NCBI GenBank assembly: GCA_002683825.1
Contig: NYUD01000048.1
Coordinates: 38,950-102,949, forward strand
Direction of reading: 5' to 3'
DNA from: Planctomycetota bacterium
Lineage (GTDB): Bacteria; Planctomycetota; UBA1135; GCA-002686595
Length of the DNA stretch: 64,000 nucleotides
Shown here: positions 1 to 9,643 of the stretch, in pieces
Numbering within the stretch: the stretch's first letter is position 1
How the letters are laid out: each line of letters starts with the position of its first letter
The notes under the pieces: model-generated
What the model saw: the letters and a program-made list of their open reading frames with translations, nothing else
Database searches by the model: none
Told to the model about the DNA's origin: nothing
Made by a program: the position numbers and the translations under genes

Positions 1-6
1 AACCCA

Positions 7-1929
7 ATGTCACTGCGCTCCAAGATCGTCCTCATTCTTGTGGCCGTCGTCGTCCTTTATGCCGGGGTGGACAATCTGTCTCTGCGCTTGTTCACCAAGC
101 CGGTGTACGAAACATGGGAGGTCGAGCGGGCTGCCAAAGAGCTGGCTGTGATCGATGACCAGATAGCCGACGAATTCGGTGATCTGCAGGGCAAGGCGCA
201 ACTCTATGCCGGACTGGAAGACGTCGTCGGCTTTCTGCGGGATGGCGACAGGACCTTTGCGGCGGGCAACCTTGACGTCGCCGTCCTCGATCAAGCCGAG
301 ATCGACCTGCTCTTCTTTTGCGATCGAGGAGGGCAGGTTCTCTGGGGTGAGATCCTGGAGCCACAGACCCGCGAACCGTTTTCGCTCAGGGAGATGCCCA
401 GGGATGGTCTTCGGTCCACGCGCGCGGTCATGAATTTTCTTGCCGGCGAAGACTACGTCACGGGGTTGATGGTGACCGAGCGCGGGCCTTTGCTCGTGGC
501 TTCGGCGGCGGTGGGCGGTCTCGATCCCAAGCCCGCCGGTCGTTTTCGGGCCGCGGCCCTGGGAACGGTGATTCTCGGTCGTTTTCTCGACGATGATCTC
601 AGGAGGCAGATCGAGGGTACGAAGGCAACCAACCTCCGCATCCACGATGTCGGAAGCGCCCCGGCGGGGCCGGACGGTGGCGTGATCGTCGACGATCTCA
701 CCACCGGGCTGAAAGAGGTCGTCTCCCGTATCGGTGCCGACGGACGCTTGCATCTTTACCGCCAGGTACCCGATCTGCGGACTGGAGAGCCGCTGATCCT
801 CGAAGCCTCTCTGCAACGTGAGGTCTTCCACCGCTATCAGCAGAGCGTCAACTACGCCCTGGTCTCTACACTGGCCGGCGCGTGCCTCTTTCTTCTTGTG
901 CTGCTCGTGCTGTTGCGGCACATCGTCATCCACCCGCTGAGCGAGCTGACCAGGAAGGCGATCGAGATCGGCCGGAGCGATGACACCACGATCCGAGTGG
1001 ACATGGTGCGCGATGACGAGATCGGTCAGTTGGCCGGGGAGTTCGACAGCATGCTTGAAGATCTCGCTCTGTCCCGAGCCCAGGTCGTCAAGTCCGCTCG
1101 CCTGGCGGGCATGTCGGAGGTGGCCACCGGCGTTCTCCACAATGTGGGCAACGTTCTGAACAGCGTCAACGTCTCTGCGAGGCTGGTGAGCCGCAATGCG
1201 GAGAAGTTATCCGCCGAGGACCTCGAGCAGATGGTCGACATCCTGCGCCCCCACGCGGATGACTTGGGTCGGTTCATGAGCGAGGACCCGCGCGGCAAGC
1301 ATTTCCTCCCGTTCCTGCTCCAGGTCACCGATTCGCTCGTCGTTACCAAGCGCGAACTTCTGGAAGAGGTCGGTCAGCTTGGGCAGGGGATCGAGCACAT
1401 TGCCGAGCTGGTTCGCTCACAGCAAAGCATCACCGTTACGAAAGGGGTTTTTGAGAAGACCTCACTCGAGACAGAGATCGAAGGGGTGTTGCGTATTTTG
1501 GAACCGACACTGGACACGGCGAAGCTTGCGGTTGAGCGCGAGTTCGAGTCCCTGCCCAACCTGTCCGTCGATCGTCATAGGCTGATGGAAATCCTCGTCA
1601 ACCTGGTCAAGAACGCGGAACAGGCGATCGACGAACACGGCGCCGAGGACAAACGAATCACACTGCGGCTGAGACGAACGAACGACAAGGCGCGCATCGA
1701 GGTCGCGGACAACGGGATAGGGATCGAGAAGAAGTACCTGACACGCGTCTTCCAGAACGGCTACACAACCAAGCAGTCAGGCCAAGGATTCGGGCTACAC
1801 ATTTCCGCTAACGCAGCGGTGGAAATGGGCGGTTCGCTAACGGCGGAAAGCAAAGGAGTTGGCCAGGGGGCCACCTTCATTCTCGAGCTTCCCCTGGACA
1901 AGCAACAGGAGTCGGCTCATGCCGCCTGA
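7..1929 (+). CDS. Membrane sensor histidine kinase
   Basis: Predicted 640-residue inner-membrane sensor kinase. Two hydrophobic segments (about residues 7-24 and 281-305) bracket a roughly 250-residue periplasmic region that resembles CHASE4-type sensors. A HAMP segment follows (about 303-357). The phosphoacceptor region has H378 in GVLHNVGNVLNSV, an unusual H-box of the GVLHNxGN type. The HATPase domain has an N-box (LVNLVKNAEQAI), a G1 box (ADNGIGI) and a G2 box (GQGFGLH). There is no receiver domain. The next gene overlaps its 3' end and encodes a hybrid kinase with two receiver domains, so the two probably form one signalling unit. The ATG at position 7 lies close to the window edge, so the upstream context is unseen. 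The ligand is unknown. Confidence 0.88.
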   Translation: MSLRSKIVLILVAVVVLYAGVDNLSLRLFTKPVYETWEVERAAKELAVIDDQIADEFGDLQGKAQLYAGLEDVVGFLRDGDRTFAAGNLDVAVLDQAEIDLLFFCDRGGQVLWGEILEPQTREPFSLREMPRDGLRSTRAVMNFLAGEDYVTGLMVTERGPLLVASAAVGGLDPKPAGRFRAAALGTVILGRFLDDDLRRQIEGTKATNLRIHDVGSAPAGPDGGVIVDDLTTGLKEVVSRIGADGRLHLYRQVPDLRTGEPLILEASLQREVFHRYQQSVNYALVSTLAGACLFLLVLLVLLRHIVIHPLSELTRKAIEIGRSDDTTIRVDMVRDDEIGQLAGEFDSMLEDLALSRAQVVKSARLAGMSEVATGVLHNVGNVLNSVNVSARLVSRNAEKLSAEDLEQMVDILRPHADDLGRFMSEDPRGKHFLPFLLQVTDSLVVTKRELLEEVGQLGQGIEHIAELVRSQQSITVTKGVFEKTSLETEIEGVLRILEPTLDTAKLAVEREFESLPNLSVDRHRLMEILVNLVKNAEQAIDEHGAEDKRITLRLRRTNDKARIEVADNGIGIEKKYLTRVFQNGYTTKQSGQGFGLHISANAAVEMGGSLTAESKGVGQGATFILELPLDKQQESAHAA

Positions 1930-3727
1930 GGAAACTGAAATGACGAACGAGCCGAAGGAAAACGCGAGGCGCATTCTGGTCATCGACGATCAAAGTTCGA
2001 TCCACGAGGACTTCAAGAAAATCCTGAGAAGCGAGGTGGCGCCAAGAGGAGACTTCGGCATCGCACGTTCAGCATTCTTCGGACGGGAGCCGGACGGCTT
2101 TTCATCCCCGGACGCGAACTACGACATGGTCAGCGCCTATCAAGGCGATGAGGGAATCGAGCTTTGTCGAGATGCCAAGGAGGAGGGAGATCCCTTTTCG
2201 ATGGCCTTCGTCGACGTGCGCATGCCTCCTGGCAAGGACGGTGTACTGACGATCCAGGCACTGTGGGAGATCGACCCCGAATTGCAGGTCGTGATCTGCA
2301 CGGCTTTTTCGGACTATTCCTTCGAACAAATCGTCGAGAAACTGGGTGTGACGGATCGACTTCTGATTCTGAAGAAGCCGTTCGACCCGGTCGAGGTGCG
2401 CCAGCTTGCTGCCGCCCTGACCGAGAAACGCAGTACGATCCATCAACTACACGAGCAGCTGGAAGAGCTGCGTTTGGCGCGTGTTCGAGCCGAAGCCGCC
2501 AACCGTGCGAAGTCTGACTTCCTTGCGAACATGAGTCACGAGATTCGAACGCCGATGAACGCCATTCTCGGCTACGTGGGCCTCCTTTGCGATTCCGGTG
2601 CGACGGAGGAAGAACGTCGCAAGTACACCAAGACCATTCGATACAGTAGTGACCATCTGCTGGCGATTCTAAACGACGTCCTCGATATTTCTCGGATCGA
2701 GGCGTCGCGACTGGTCGTCAATGCGGCGGATTTCGAGCCCTTCGAGCTTGTGCGCGAGGTTGCCGCGCTCATGGTGGGCCAGGCGAGCGAAAAAGACCTC
2801 AACCTGACGATAGAGGCACCGCGTCCGATTCCGGAGGTGATCGAAAGCGATCTCGTCCGTGTTCGGCAGATACTCCTTAACCTGGTAGGTAACGCTATCA
2901 AGTTCACCAGGCGAGGACAGGTCAAGATAGTGGTGCATCTCGACGAACTGGATGAGTCCGATCACCGCTACCTATGCTTCGATGTGATCGATACCGGCAT
3001 TGGAATCGCCGAAGAAAAGCTTACGGATATCTTCGATGCGTTTAGCCAGGGAGACAACTCCAGCACGCGCCGCTTCGGCGGTACAGGATTGGGGCTAACG
3101 ATTTCCAGGCGCCTGGCCCTGCTCTTGGGCGGCGATATAGGAGTTGAGAGTGAGGTCGGGCAAGGGACCCGCTTTACGCTGCGTCTCTACGCGGGTGAGT
3201 TGATCCAAGGTGCCTTGCGGCAGTACACGCCGAGCGAATGCATGAAGTTCCAGGGCGTACAGCTGAAGCCGATCGAGAATCTGAATCTCGACGCACACGT
3301 CCTCTTGGTGGAAGACGTCGTCCTGAACCGTCGGCTGATGACCGCGCTCTTGCGGAAAGCGGGAGCCGAGGTCGAGGAAGCCGAAAACGGACGCGATTGC
3401 CTTGACAAGGCCCTTGCGGCACACCGTGAGGGGCGGCCCCACGACCTCATCCTGATGGACATGCAGATGCCCGTCATGGACGGCTACGAGGCGACGCGCG
3501 CGCTGCGCGAGGCCGGCTGCGTAAAGCCGATCCTCGCACTGACTGCCCACGCTATGGCCGGCGACCGGGAGAGGTGCCTCGAGGTCGGCTGCAGCGAGTA
3601 TGCGACGAAGCCGGTCGACCGGGACAAGTTGCTGCGTATCTGCGACATGCTTCTGGAGAAGGTCGACCCTCCTGGTGCATTGCCCAGCGATGGTGCTGCG
3701 GACAGTCGCGTAGTGGAAAAGGAGTAG
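1919..3727 (+). CDS. Hybrid histidine kinase, REC-HisKA-HATPase-REC
   Basis: Soluble hybrid kinase of 602 residues from the ATG at 1919, which has AGGAG 7 nt upstream and overlaps the previous stop. An equally good start is the ATG at 1940, with GAGGA 7 nt upstream, giving 595 residues. Domains: an N-terminal receiver-like domain with VIDDQ and D99 in FVDVRMPPGKDG; a HisKA domain with H207 in NMSHEIRTPMN; a HATPase with DTGIGI and GGTGLGL; and a C-terminal receiver with LVEDVVLNRRL, phosphoacceptor D in LMDMQMPVMDG and K in YATKPVD. No membrane segment is seen. Overlap with the upstream membrane kinase suggests translational coupling and a phosphorelay between them. No DNA-binding output domain is present. 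Confidence 0.88.
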   Translation: MPPEETEMTNEPKENARRILVIDDQSSIHEDFKKILRSEVAPRGDFGIARSAFFGREPDGFSSPDANYDMVSAYQGDEGIELCRDAKEEGDPFSMAFVDVRMPPGKDGVLTIQALWEIDPELQVVICTAFSDYSFEQIVEKLGVTDRLLILKKPFDPVEVRQLAAALTEKRSTIHQLHEQLEELRLARVRAEAANRAKSDFLANMSHEIRTPMNAILGYVGLLCDSGATEEERRKYTKTIRYSSDHLLAILNDVLDISRIEASRLVVNAADFEPFELVREVAALMVGQASEKDLNLTIEAPRPIPEVIESDLVRVRQILLNLVGNAIKFTRRGQVKIVVHLDELDESDHRYLCFDVIDTGIGIAEEKLTDIFDAFSQGDNSSTRRFGGTGLGLTISRRLALLLGGDIGVESEVGQGTRFTLRLYAGELIQGALRQYTPSECMKFQGVQLKPIENLNLDAHVLLVEDVVLNRRLMTALLRKAGAEVEEAENGRDCLDKALAAHREGRPHDLILMDMQMPVMDGYEATRALREAGCVKPILALTAHAMAGDRERCLEVGCSEYATKPVDRDKLLRICDMLLEKVDPPGALPSDGAADSRVVEKE

Positions 3728-3748
3728 TGCGCGGTAATAGGGATTCTC

Positions 3749-4279
3749 CTACACCGTCGGCGCGCCTTCCCCATCTTCCTTCTTCTTGCGCGGTAGGATC
3801 CAGATGATCAACCCCGCCGTCAAAGCCACGTCGGCCACATTGAATATCCCGGTTCGTAGCCCGCCGATTCCCATGTTCATGAAGTCAACAACGGAACCGT
3901 CGGCGCGAACGAAGCGGTCGATCAGGTTGCCGACACCGCCGCCGACGATCAGCGAGACGGCGATGAGTTCGATTCGGTCGAGTTTCGGATGACGCAGCGT
4001 CGTGACGGCGACAAAGATCAAGAAAACCGACGTCGCCGCGGAAAAGATCAAGAAGCGCGTCATCTTGTTCCAGTCTTTGCCCATGCCAAGGAACGCTCCG
4101 GTGTTTTCGGCGTACTGGATCCGGAACGTGTCGGCCAGGTATGACTTCGACAGGTGCGGATCCAAGTTGTCCTCTGCCCAGCTTTTGCTGACCCGGTCGA
4201 CGGCCACGCAAGCCAGCACGACGAGAAAGAGGGTGAGGAGTCGCCGTTTCAGGGCATTAGGCTCGAGGGGAGTGTCCAT
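3749..4279 (-). CDS. lspA: Lipoprotein signal peptidase (signal peptidase II)
   Basis: Inner-membrane aspartyl protease that cleaves prolipoprotein signal peptides after lipidation. The 176-residue length is normal when started at the ATG at 4279; the longer open frame to 4399 adds 40 residues with no family match. Diagnostic motifs are YAENTGAFLGMG, then GGGVGNLIDRF with the first catalytic Asp, and FNVADVAL with the second. Four hydrophobic stretches fit the four-helix topology. The tail is charged (PRKKKEDGEG). Its substrates are abundant in this window, where at least five predicted lipoproteins occur. It converges with the hybrid kinase gene and its ribosome-binding site is weak. Confidence 0.95.
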   Translation of the reverse strand: MDTPLEPNALKRRLLTLFLVVLACVAVDRVSKSWAEDNLDPHLSKSYLADTFRIQYAENTGAFLGMGKDWNKMTRFLIFSAATSVFLIFVAVTTLRHPKLDRIELIAVSLIVGGGVGNLIDRFVRADGSVVDFMNMGIGGLRTGIFNVADVALTAGLIIWILPRKKKEDGEGAPTV

Positions 4280-4438
4280 GAGGCCGGACACTCTACGGAA
4301 CCTGCAAGCCACGTCATGGCCTGCTTTGAAAAAAGAGCCCGGAGCCTGGGGGGGAGGGGACTCGCGGAGCAGCTCGGCTTGCGTTTTGAGGGCAGGCACG
4401 CTTAGCTGTGCGCCCGTTCCGTCGGCTCAAAGACTTCG

Positions 4439-6229
4439 ATGCACCTCATCCCCATCGCCCTTCTCTTCTTCTGTTGCGTTCAGACGAGCGCCTCTGTCCA
4501 GGACTCCGGGTTTCGTTTGCGTAATCACCAGGACCAGCAGAATTCGATCGCGAGTCTGGCCCGCGCCCACTCCGCGAACGTTAGCGTAGAGACGATTGCC
4601 AGTTCGCGGGGAGAACGTGAAATCTCCGTGCTGCGGTTGACGGGAAGCGATGAAGCGCCGGGCCGGCCGGCGATCCTTCTGGTGGCCAATCTCGAAGGGA
4701 CGCGCGTCTTCTCGAGCGCCCTTGCCCTGAACCACGCCTGGAAGTTGGCCGAGGAATACGCTACCGAGGATGGCGTCCGCGCCTTCCTCGATTCGACGGT
4801 GCTGTACATTCTTCCACGGGCGAATCCGGATGCCGCTGAGGCGCGTTTTATCCGGCCCCTTTTTGAGCGTTTGTCGAGCGGCCACGGCATCGATGACGAT
4901 CGCGATGGACGCCAGGGAGAGGATCCGCCCTCCGATGTTGATGGGGACGGGTTCATCACCCAGATTCGTCTCGAGGATCCCGAAGGCGAGTGGATTGCCG
5001 ATCCGACCGACGCTCGCATTCTGATCAAGGCCGACCGATCCAAGGGCGAGCGCGGCCAATGGAAGCTGCATACAGAAGGCCGCGATCTCGACGGCGATGA
5101 ACGCGTCGCCGAAGACGCTGCCTTGAACGCACGCGTCGAGCGCAACTTTCCCGCAGGTTGGAAAGAACACGACGGGAGTGCCGGGCTCTTCCCCGGCGAT
5201 GAGCCGGAGGTGCGAGGCCTGATCGAATTCATCCTCGCCCACCCCGAGATTGCGATGGTCGTGATCTACGATGCGATCGACAACCTGGTCGAGACGCCGA
5301 AGGGCATCGAGGATGAGGCACGTTCCGTCAAGCTTGTGCCGCCGTCAGGTGTGCGCGAATCGGACGCCAAATACCTGAAGGAGTTGGGAAAACGTTATCG
5401 CGAGGGGACCGGGAGCGAGGCGAAGAGCAGCTCCGGAGATGATGCGGGCTCGTTCCAGCGCTGGTGCTACGAGTTTCGCGGTCTGTGGACCCTGGCCTCC
5501 GTGCTGTGGGACATGCCGATCGAAGCCCCGCCGGAAGAGCCGGATGCCGGCGAAGACACTCCGCAAGGAGATGCTGAGGGCGACATCGCCGAGGAGGCCG
5601 CCGCTGAGGGTGAGGAAGGGGATGCCGCGGAGAATCAGCTCGAGCAAGAGGACGAGAACGAGAAGAGCAAGGAGCCCGAGCCTTCGGTCGATGCGAAGAG
5701 GCTGCGCTGGGTGGACGCGGTCGATCCCGCGCGCTTCGACCCGTGGGAGGCCTTTGAGCACCCCGAACTAGGGTCTGTTCAGATCGGTGGGTTTGCTCCC
5801 TTTGCTCGGTTCGAGCCCCCCGCGGATGCCTGGGAAGAGCTCGCCGGTGAGCATCTCGAGTATGTCGTTTCCCTCGGAGACAAGTTGGCCCGCATCTCGT
5901 TCGCGGAATGCACGCGCGAGGAGCTCGGCGAGGGCGTGTGGCGTGTGACGGCTGTGCTGGAGAACGGCGGTCTCCTGCCGTTCCTTTCGCGTTCCGCCCG
6001 CAACACACGGTCCACTCGGCCAGGTCGGTTGCAGCTCGAACTTCCCGACGGAGCAACCCTGCTGGGAGGGCGCGTACAATCCCTGGTCAGTGAGATCGAA
6101 GGCAGCGGGGGCCGTCACGAAACCACCTGGTTGGTGTTGGCTCCGGAAAAGCTCGCCGACGGAATACGTGTGGTTTTCGATTCCGACCACGCCGGTCAAG
6201 CGCAAGCAACGCCGAAGGTGAAGCCGTGA
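4439..6229 (+). CDS. M14 carboxypeptidase-like protein lacking zinc ligands (probable pseudoenzyme)
   Basis: Secreted 596-residue protein with an N-terminal signal peptide (LIPIALLFFCCVQTSAS). It parallels the next gene along its whole length: the same order of the LPRANPDA strand, an Asp-rich DGDG insert, and a C-terminal beta domain with VQIGGFAPFARFEPP. The zinc site is gone. Where the neighbour has H100 and E103 in VHGNEV, this protein reads LEGTRV (E86, R89). Where the neighbour has SFHNAG, it reads IYDAID, and the NELW glutamate is also not conserved. Residues about 360-425 form an acidic Glu/Asp-rich linker absent from the partner. It overlaps the next gene by 4 nt. I infer a catalytically dead binding or regulatory partner. 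Confidence 0.8.
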   Translation: MHLIPIALLFFCCVQTSASVQDSGFRLRNHQDQQNSIASLARAHSANVSVETIASSRGEREISVLRLTGSDEAPGRPAILLVANLEGTRVFSSALALNHAWKLAEEYATEDGVRAFLDSTVLYILPRANPDAAEARFIRPLFERLSSGHGIDDDRDGRQGEDPPSDVDGDGFITQIRLEDPEGEWIADPTDARILIKADRSKGERGQWKLHTEGRDLDGDERVAEDAALNARVERNFPAGWKEHDGSAGLFPGDEPEVRGLIEFILAHPEIAMVVIYDAIDNLVETPKGIEDEARSVKLVPPSGVRESDAKYLKELGKRYREGTGSEAKSSSGDDAGSFQRWCYEFRGLWTLASVLWDMPIEAPPEEPDAGEDTPQGDAEGDIAEEAAAEGEEGDAAENQLEQEDENEKSKEPEPSVDAKRLRWVDAVDPARFDPWEAFEHPELGSVQIGGFAPFARFEPPADAWEELAGEHLEYVVSLGDKLARISFAECTREELGEGVWRVTAVLENGGLLPFLSRSARNTRSTRPGRLQLELPDGATLLGGRVQSLVSEIEGSGGRHETTWLVLAPEKLADGIRVVFDSDHAGQAQATPKVKP

Positions 6230-7959
6230 TTCTTGGCATTGCCGCCGCTCTGTTACTCGCTTTTCCTCGGCAAACCGATGAGGGCTTTCCCGGCCTCGCC
6301 GCGGGACGCAATCCACGCGTAGAGATTCCGTGGAACCGGCTGTACGACTATCCCGAAATCTATGCCCACCTCGACCGCCTGGTAGCAGCCTGGCCCGAAT
6401 TGCTTTCCCATCAGGTCATCGGTCACAGCGTCGAGGGGCGCGAGATGCGCGTGTATACCCTGAACGACCCCTCGACCGGTGCGCACGATGAGAAGCCCGC
6501 CATGTGGGTCGATGGCAACGTTCACGGCAACGAGGTTCAGGGAGGCGAGGCCGTCGTCTACCTGGCCTGGTATCTCCTGGAGAACTACGGATCCAACGAG
6601 CGCGTAACAGAGCTCCTGAAGCGTTCGTCGTTCTACCTGCTCCCCATGGTGAACCCGGACGGCCGCGCTTCGTGGTTCAACGACGCCCACAGTGCCAGCT
6701 CTTCACGTTCCGGTGTCAAGCCGCTCGACCGCGATCGGGATGGACTCTTCGACGAGGACGGGCCCGACGACCTCGACGGTGACGGCAACATCGTGCAGAT
6801 GCGCAAGTTCGTGCCGGGGCGCGGGACGCACCGCCTGAATCAGGATGATCCCCGCGTCATGGAGCGTGTGCCGTCCAACGATAAGGGGATCCGAGGTGAC
6901 TGGATCATCTTGGGGCGGGAGGGCGTCGACAACGACGGCGACGGGCGTATCAACGAGGACGGTCTCGGCGGGTACGACATGAACCGCGCTTGGCCATCTC
7001 TATGGATGCCCGACCATATCCAATACGGCGCCGGTCCATACCCGCTGTACTGGCCCGAGACTCGTTCGATTGCACGCTTTCTTTACGGACACACAAACGT
7101 TGCCGCCGTGCAGTCCTTCCACAACGCAGGCGGCATGATCTTGCGAGGTCCAGGCGCCGAGACCTACGGCTCCTACCCGCGTGCGGATGTGCGCGTCTAT
7201 GACGAGATCGCCAAGGACGGCGAGAAGATGCTGCCGTTCTACCGCTACATGATCATCTGGAAGGATCTTTACAGCGTCTTTGGCGGGTTCTCCACATGGA
7301 CGTACGAAGGCCTCGGGATCATCAGCTTCACCAACGAATTATGGGTAGGCTCTCGCAACAGCCCGGACGGGCGTCTGGAAGGCGAGCCGCGACATTTTTT
7401 CGATGATCACATGCTGATGGGAGCCGGGTTTGTTGATTGGAAGTCCTACGACCATCCTCTGTACGGTGAGATCGAGATCGGTGGTTTCAGGAAAGATGTG
7501 TATCGCGTGCCGCCTTCGTTCCTGATCGAAGAGATGCTGCATCGCAACGCGCTGTTCTGCATCCGGCACGCCGAGACGATGCCTCAGGTTGAGATCGAAG
7601 AAGCGGAAATTTCCGACCTCGGTGGTGGGGTCTACGCGGTGGACGTGCGCTTCAGGAACGGTTCGCTGATCCCGACCCGTACGGCCCTGGCCGGCAGCAA
7701 GAAGATAGGGATCCCCGATCGATTCACCCTCGCAGGCGACGGTCTCGAGATCCTGGCCGGGGGGTTTCGCTCCGACCGTTTCAGGCCCGAGCGTATCGAG
7801 CTGGCCGAGCACGAGCCTGCGCACCTGCTGCGCGAGGCGGGAATCGGCGGTCGGGACGAGGTTCGCGTGCGCTGGATCGTGCGGGGCCGCGGCCCCGCCA
7901 AGATCCGCTTCGAGGCGGAAAAGGCGCTGAATCAGGAACGGAACACCCAGGTCCCCTGA
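6226..7959 (+). CDS. Secreted M14 family zinc carboxypeptidase
   Basis: Secreted 577-residue metallocarboxypeptidase. It starts at a GTG whose last two bases form part of the preceding TGA (GTGA overlap), so translation is probably coupled. The signal peptide is short and hydrophobic. Zinc ligands H100 and E103 lie in VHGNEV and H299 in SFHNAG. The catalytic Glu is E371 in FTNELW, and DMNRAWP fits the substrate-binding Asn-Arg pair. An insert with DRDRDGLFDEDG and LDGDGN looks like EF-hand-like calcium loops. The C-terminal part (from about 415) is a beta-rich domain with EIGGFRK. It probably degrades peptides in the periplasm or outside the cell. Confidence 0.9.
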   Translation: MILGIAAALLLAFPRQTDEGFPGLAAGRNPRVEIPWNRLYDYPEIYAHLDRLVAAWPELLSHQVIGHSVEGREMRVYTLNDPSTGAHDEKPAMWVDGNVHGNEVQGGEAVVYLAWYLLENYGSNERVTELLKRSSFYLLPMVNPDGRASWFNDAHSASSSRSGVKPLDRDRDGLFDEDGPDDLDGDGNIVQMRKFVPGRGTHRLNQDDPRVMERVPSNDKGIRGDWIILGREGVDNDGDGRINEDGLGGYDMNRAWPSLWMPDHIQYGAGPYPLYWPETRSIARFLYGHTNVAAVQSFHNAGGMILRGPGAETYGSYPRADVRVYDEIAKDGEKMLPFYRYMIIWKDLYSVFGGFSTWTYEGLGIISFTNELWVGSRNSPDGRLEGEPRHFFDDHMLMGAGFVDWKSYDHPLYGEIEIGGFRKDVYRVPPSFLIEEMLHRNALFCIRHAETMPQVEIEEAEISDLGGGVYAVDVRFRNGSLIPTRTALAGSKKIGIPDRFTLAGDGLEILAGGFRSDRFRPERIELAEHEPAHLLREAGIGGRDEVRVRWIVRGRGPAKIRFEAEKALNQERNTQVP

Positions 7960-8098
7960 CCCCCTGATTTGTCGGGCCGGGTTCTCGGAGAACCGTAAAG
8001 ACCTCTCCACGCTCATTCCGATTAGAGCCTGGGGCTTTTCGGGAGGGACCCGCGAAGTCGCCGGATCGGCCGGCGAAATCTGAATTGGAGCGAGGACC

Positions 8099-9355
8099 AT
8101 GGCACAGCTCGACAAGTTCTTCGAGGAGATGATCCGGTTGGGTGCTTCCGACCTGCACCTTACGACCGGACTGCACCCCTACTTCCGCCTGGATGGCGAC
8201 ATGGCTGCGATTTCCGGCGCACCCGCCATGAACGCGGCGGAGATGCGTAGACTGCTCTTCGAGATCGCTCCTGAGGGAAGCCAGAAGCAGTTCGACGAAG
8301 AGTGCGATACGGACTTCGCCTACGAGCTGCCCGGTCGGGCGCGTTTCCGCGCCAACTTTTTCATGGACATGAGGGGGCCCGGAGCCGTATTCCGGCAGAT
8401 CCCCGAGGAGATCCTCACGCTCGAGCAGCTCGATCTTCCCAAGGCCGTGCGCGACCTGTGCTTTCTTTCGAAGGGGCTCGTGCTGGTGACCGGCCCGACG
8501 GGAAGCGGCAAGTCGACGACACTGGCGGCGATGATCGACTTCATCAACAAGAGACGGTCGGACCACATCATCACCATCGAAGACCCCATCGAGTTCGTGC
8601 ACAAGAGCCAGAAGAGCCTGGTGCACCAGCGCGAAGTCGGTCGCCACACGGAAAGCTTCAAGCGCGCCTTGCGCGCCGCACTACGCGAAGACCCGGACAT
8701 CGTCCTCGTGGGTGAGATGCGCGACCTCGAGACGGTCGAGATCGCCATCGAAACGGCCGAAACCGGCCACCTGGTCTTCGGAACGCTGCACACGACGACC
8801 GCCATGACGACGGTCGATCGCATCATCGATCAATTCCCGGCGGGTCGCCAGGCGCAGATCCGCACGATGCTGGCTGCTTCCTTGAAGGGCGTCATCGCAC
8901 AGACCCTCTGCAAGAAGAAATCCAAGGGTCGCATCGCGGCCTTGGAGATCCTCATCACGACCAAGGCGGTGGCCGCCCTGGTCCGTGAGGGCAAGACGCA
9001 CCAGATCCTGTCGGCCATGCAAACAGGCGCCAAGTTCGGCATGAAGCTCCTGAACGACAGCCTCGTCGATCTAGTCAAGGACGGCTTGGTCGATCCGAAC
9101 GAGGCCTACATCAAGGCCGTCGACAAGGACAGCTTGATGGCCAAGCTGCAGCACATCGGCGTCTCTGTGGATCTGGGGGCGGTAAGTGAGGGAAACTCGC
9201 CCGGTGAGGCCGCCGCCGCACCCGCGCTCCAACTCGATCCCCAGGCTCCGATGCCCGCGTCGCCCGAACCGGAAATTCAGGCGGAAACCCACGAGTCCGC
9301 ACCGGGGGGCTACCGGGATCCATTCCAGCTGTTTCGCAAGAAGCGCAACAACTAG
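8099..9355 (+). CDS. pilT: Type IV pilus retraction ATPase PilT
   Basis: Hexameric cytoplasmic ATPase that powers pilin depolymerisation and twitching. It has 418 residues. The N-terminal PAS-like domain has the typical GASDLHLTTG, and the Walker A is GPTGSGKST (132-140). The Asp box (IEDPIE), Walker B (DIVLVGEMRD) and His box (GHLVFGTLHT) follow in the normal order. The last 50 or so residues are an Ala/Pro/Glu-rich tail ending in a basic stretch (FRKKRNN), longer than in typical PilT proteins. The ATG has GGAG 8 nt upstream. No other pilus gene lies nearby, so this copy stands alone in the window. Confidence 0.95.
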   Translation: MAQLDKFFEEMIRLGASDLHLTTGLHPYFRLDGDMAAISGAPAMNAAEMRRLLFEIAPEGSQKQFDEECDTDFAYELPGRARFRANFFMDMRGPGAVFRQIPEEILTLEQLDLPKAVRDLCFLSKGLVLVTGPTGSGKSTTLAAMIDFINKRRSDHIITIEDPIEFVHKSQKSLVHQREVGRHTESFKRALRAALREDPDIVLVGEMRDLETVEIAIETAETGHLVFGTLHTTTAMTTVDRIIDQFPAGRQAQIRTMLAASLKGVIAQTLCKKKSKGRIAALEILITTKAVAALVREGKTHQILSAMQTGAKFGMKLLNDSLVDLVKDGLVDPNEAYIKAVDKDSLMAKLQHIGVSVDLGAVSEGNSPGEAAAAPALQLDPQAPMPASPEPEIQAETHESAPGGYRDPFQLFRKKRNN

Positions 9356-9368
9356 CCGCAATGGATGT

Positions 9369-9390
9369 GGTGTGCAGTTTTCTGCACACC
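9369..9390. terminator. 9-bp perfect hairpin between convergent pilT and asd
   Basis: GGTGTGCAG and CTGCACACC form a perfect 9-bp stem around a TTTT loop, 14 nt after the pilT stop. No U-tract follows on either strand, so it is not a canonical intrinsic terminator. Its position between two converging genes makes a bidirectional termination or mRNA-stabilising role plausible. The remaining sequence up to 9643 holds no convincing gene. Confidence 0.4.
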
Positions 9391-9643
9391 GGCAAACGCG
9401 ATCGACTGCCCGGTACTAGAACGAGTAAACCCGCGCGCCTTCGATCGTCCGGCCCTTCCCTTTGCCAGGCGTGAAGGCCCAGACCGCCAGGCTCCCTCTC
9501 CACGCCGGCGCCGCGGAACACCGGGTGGACCGTTGGACCCCCCCCCGGGGGCCGGGCGACGATTGAGAGCGTGTTGCCGAACGGGTCCAGCCGTACGGGT
9601 TCCACCGGCGTGAAGTTGCTCTGTTCGCGTCGGAAGTGTCGTC

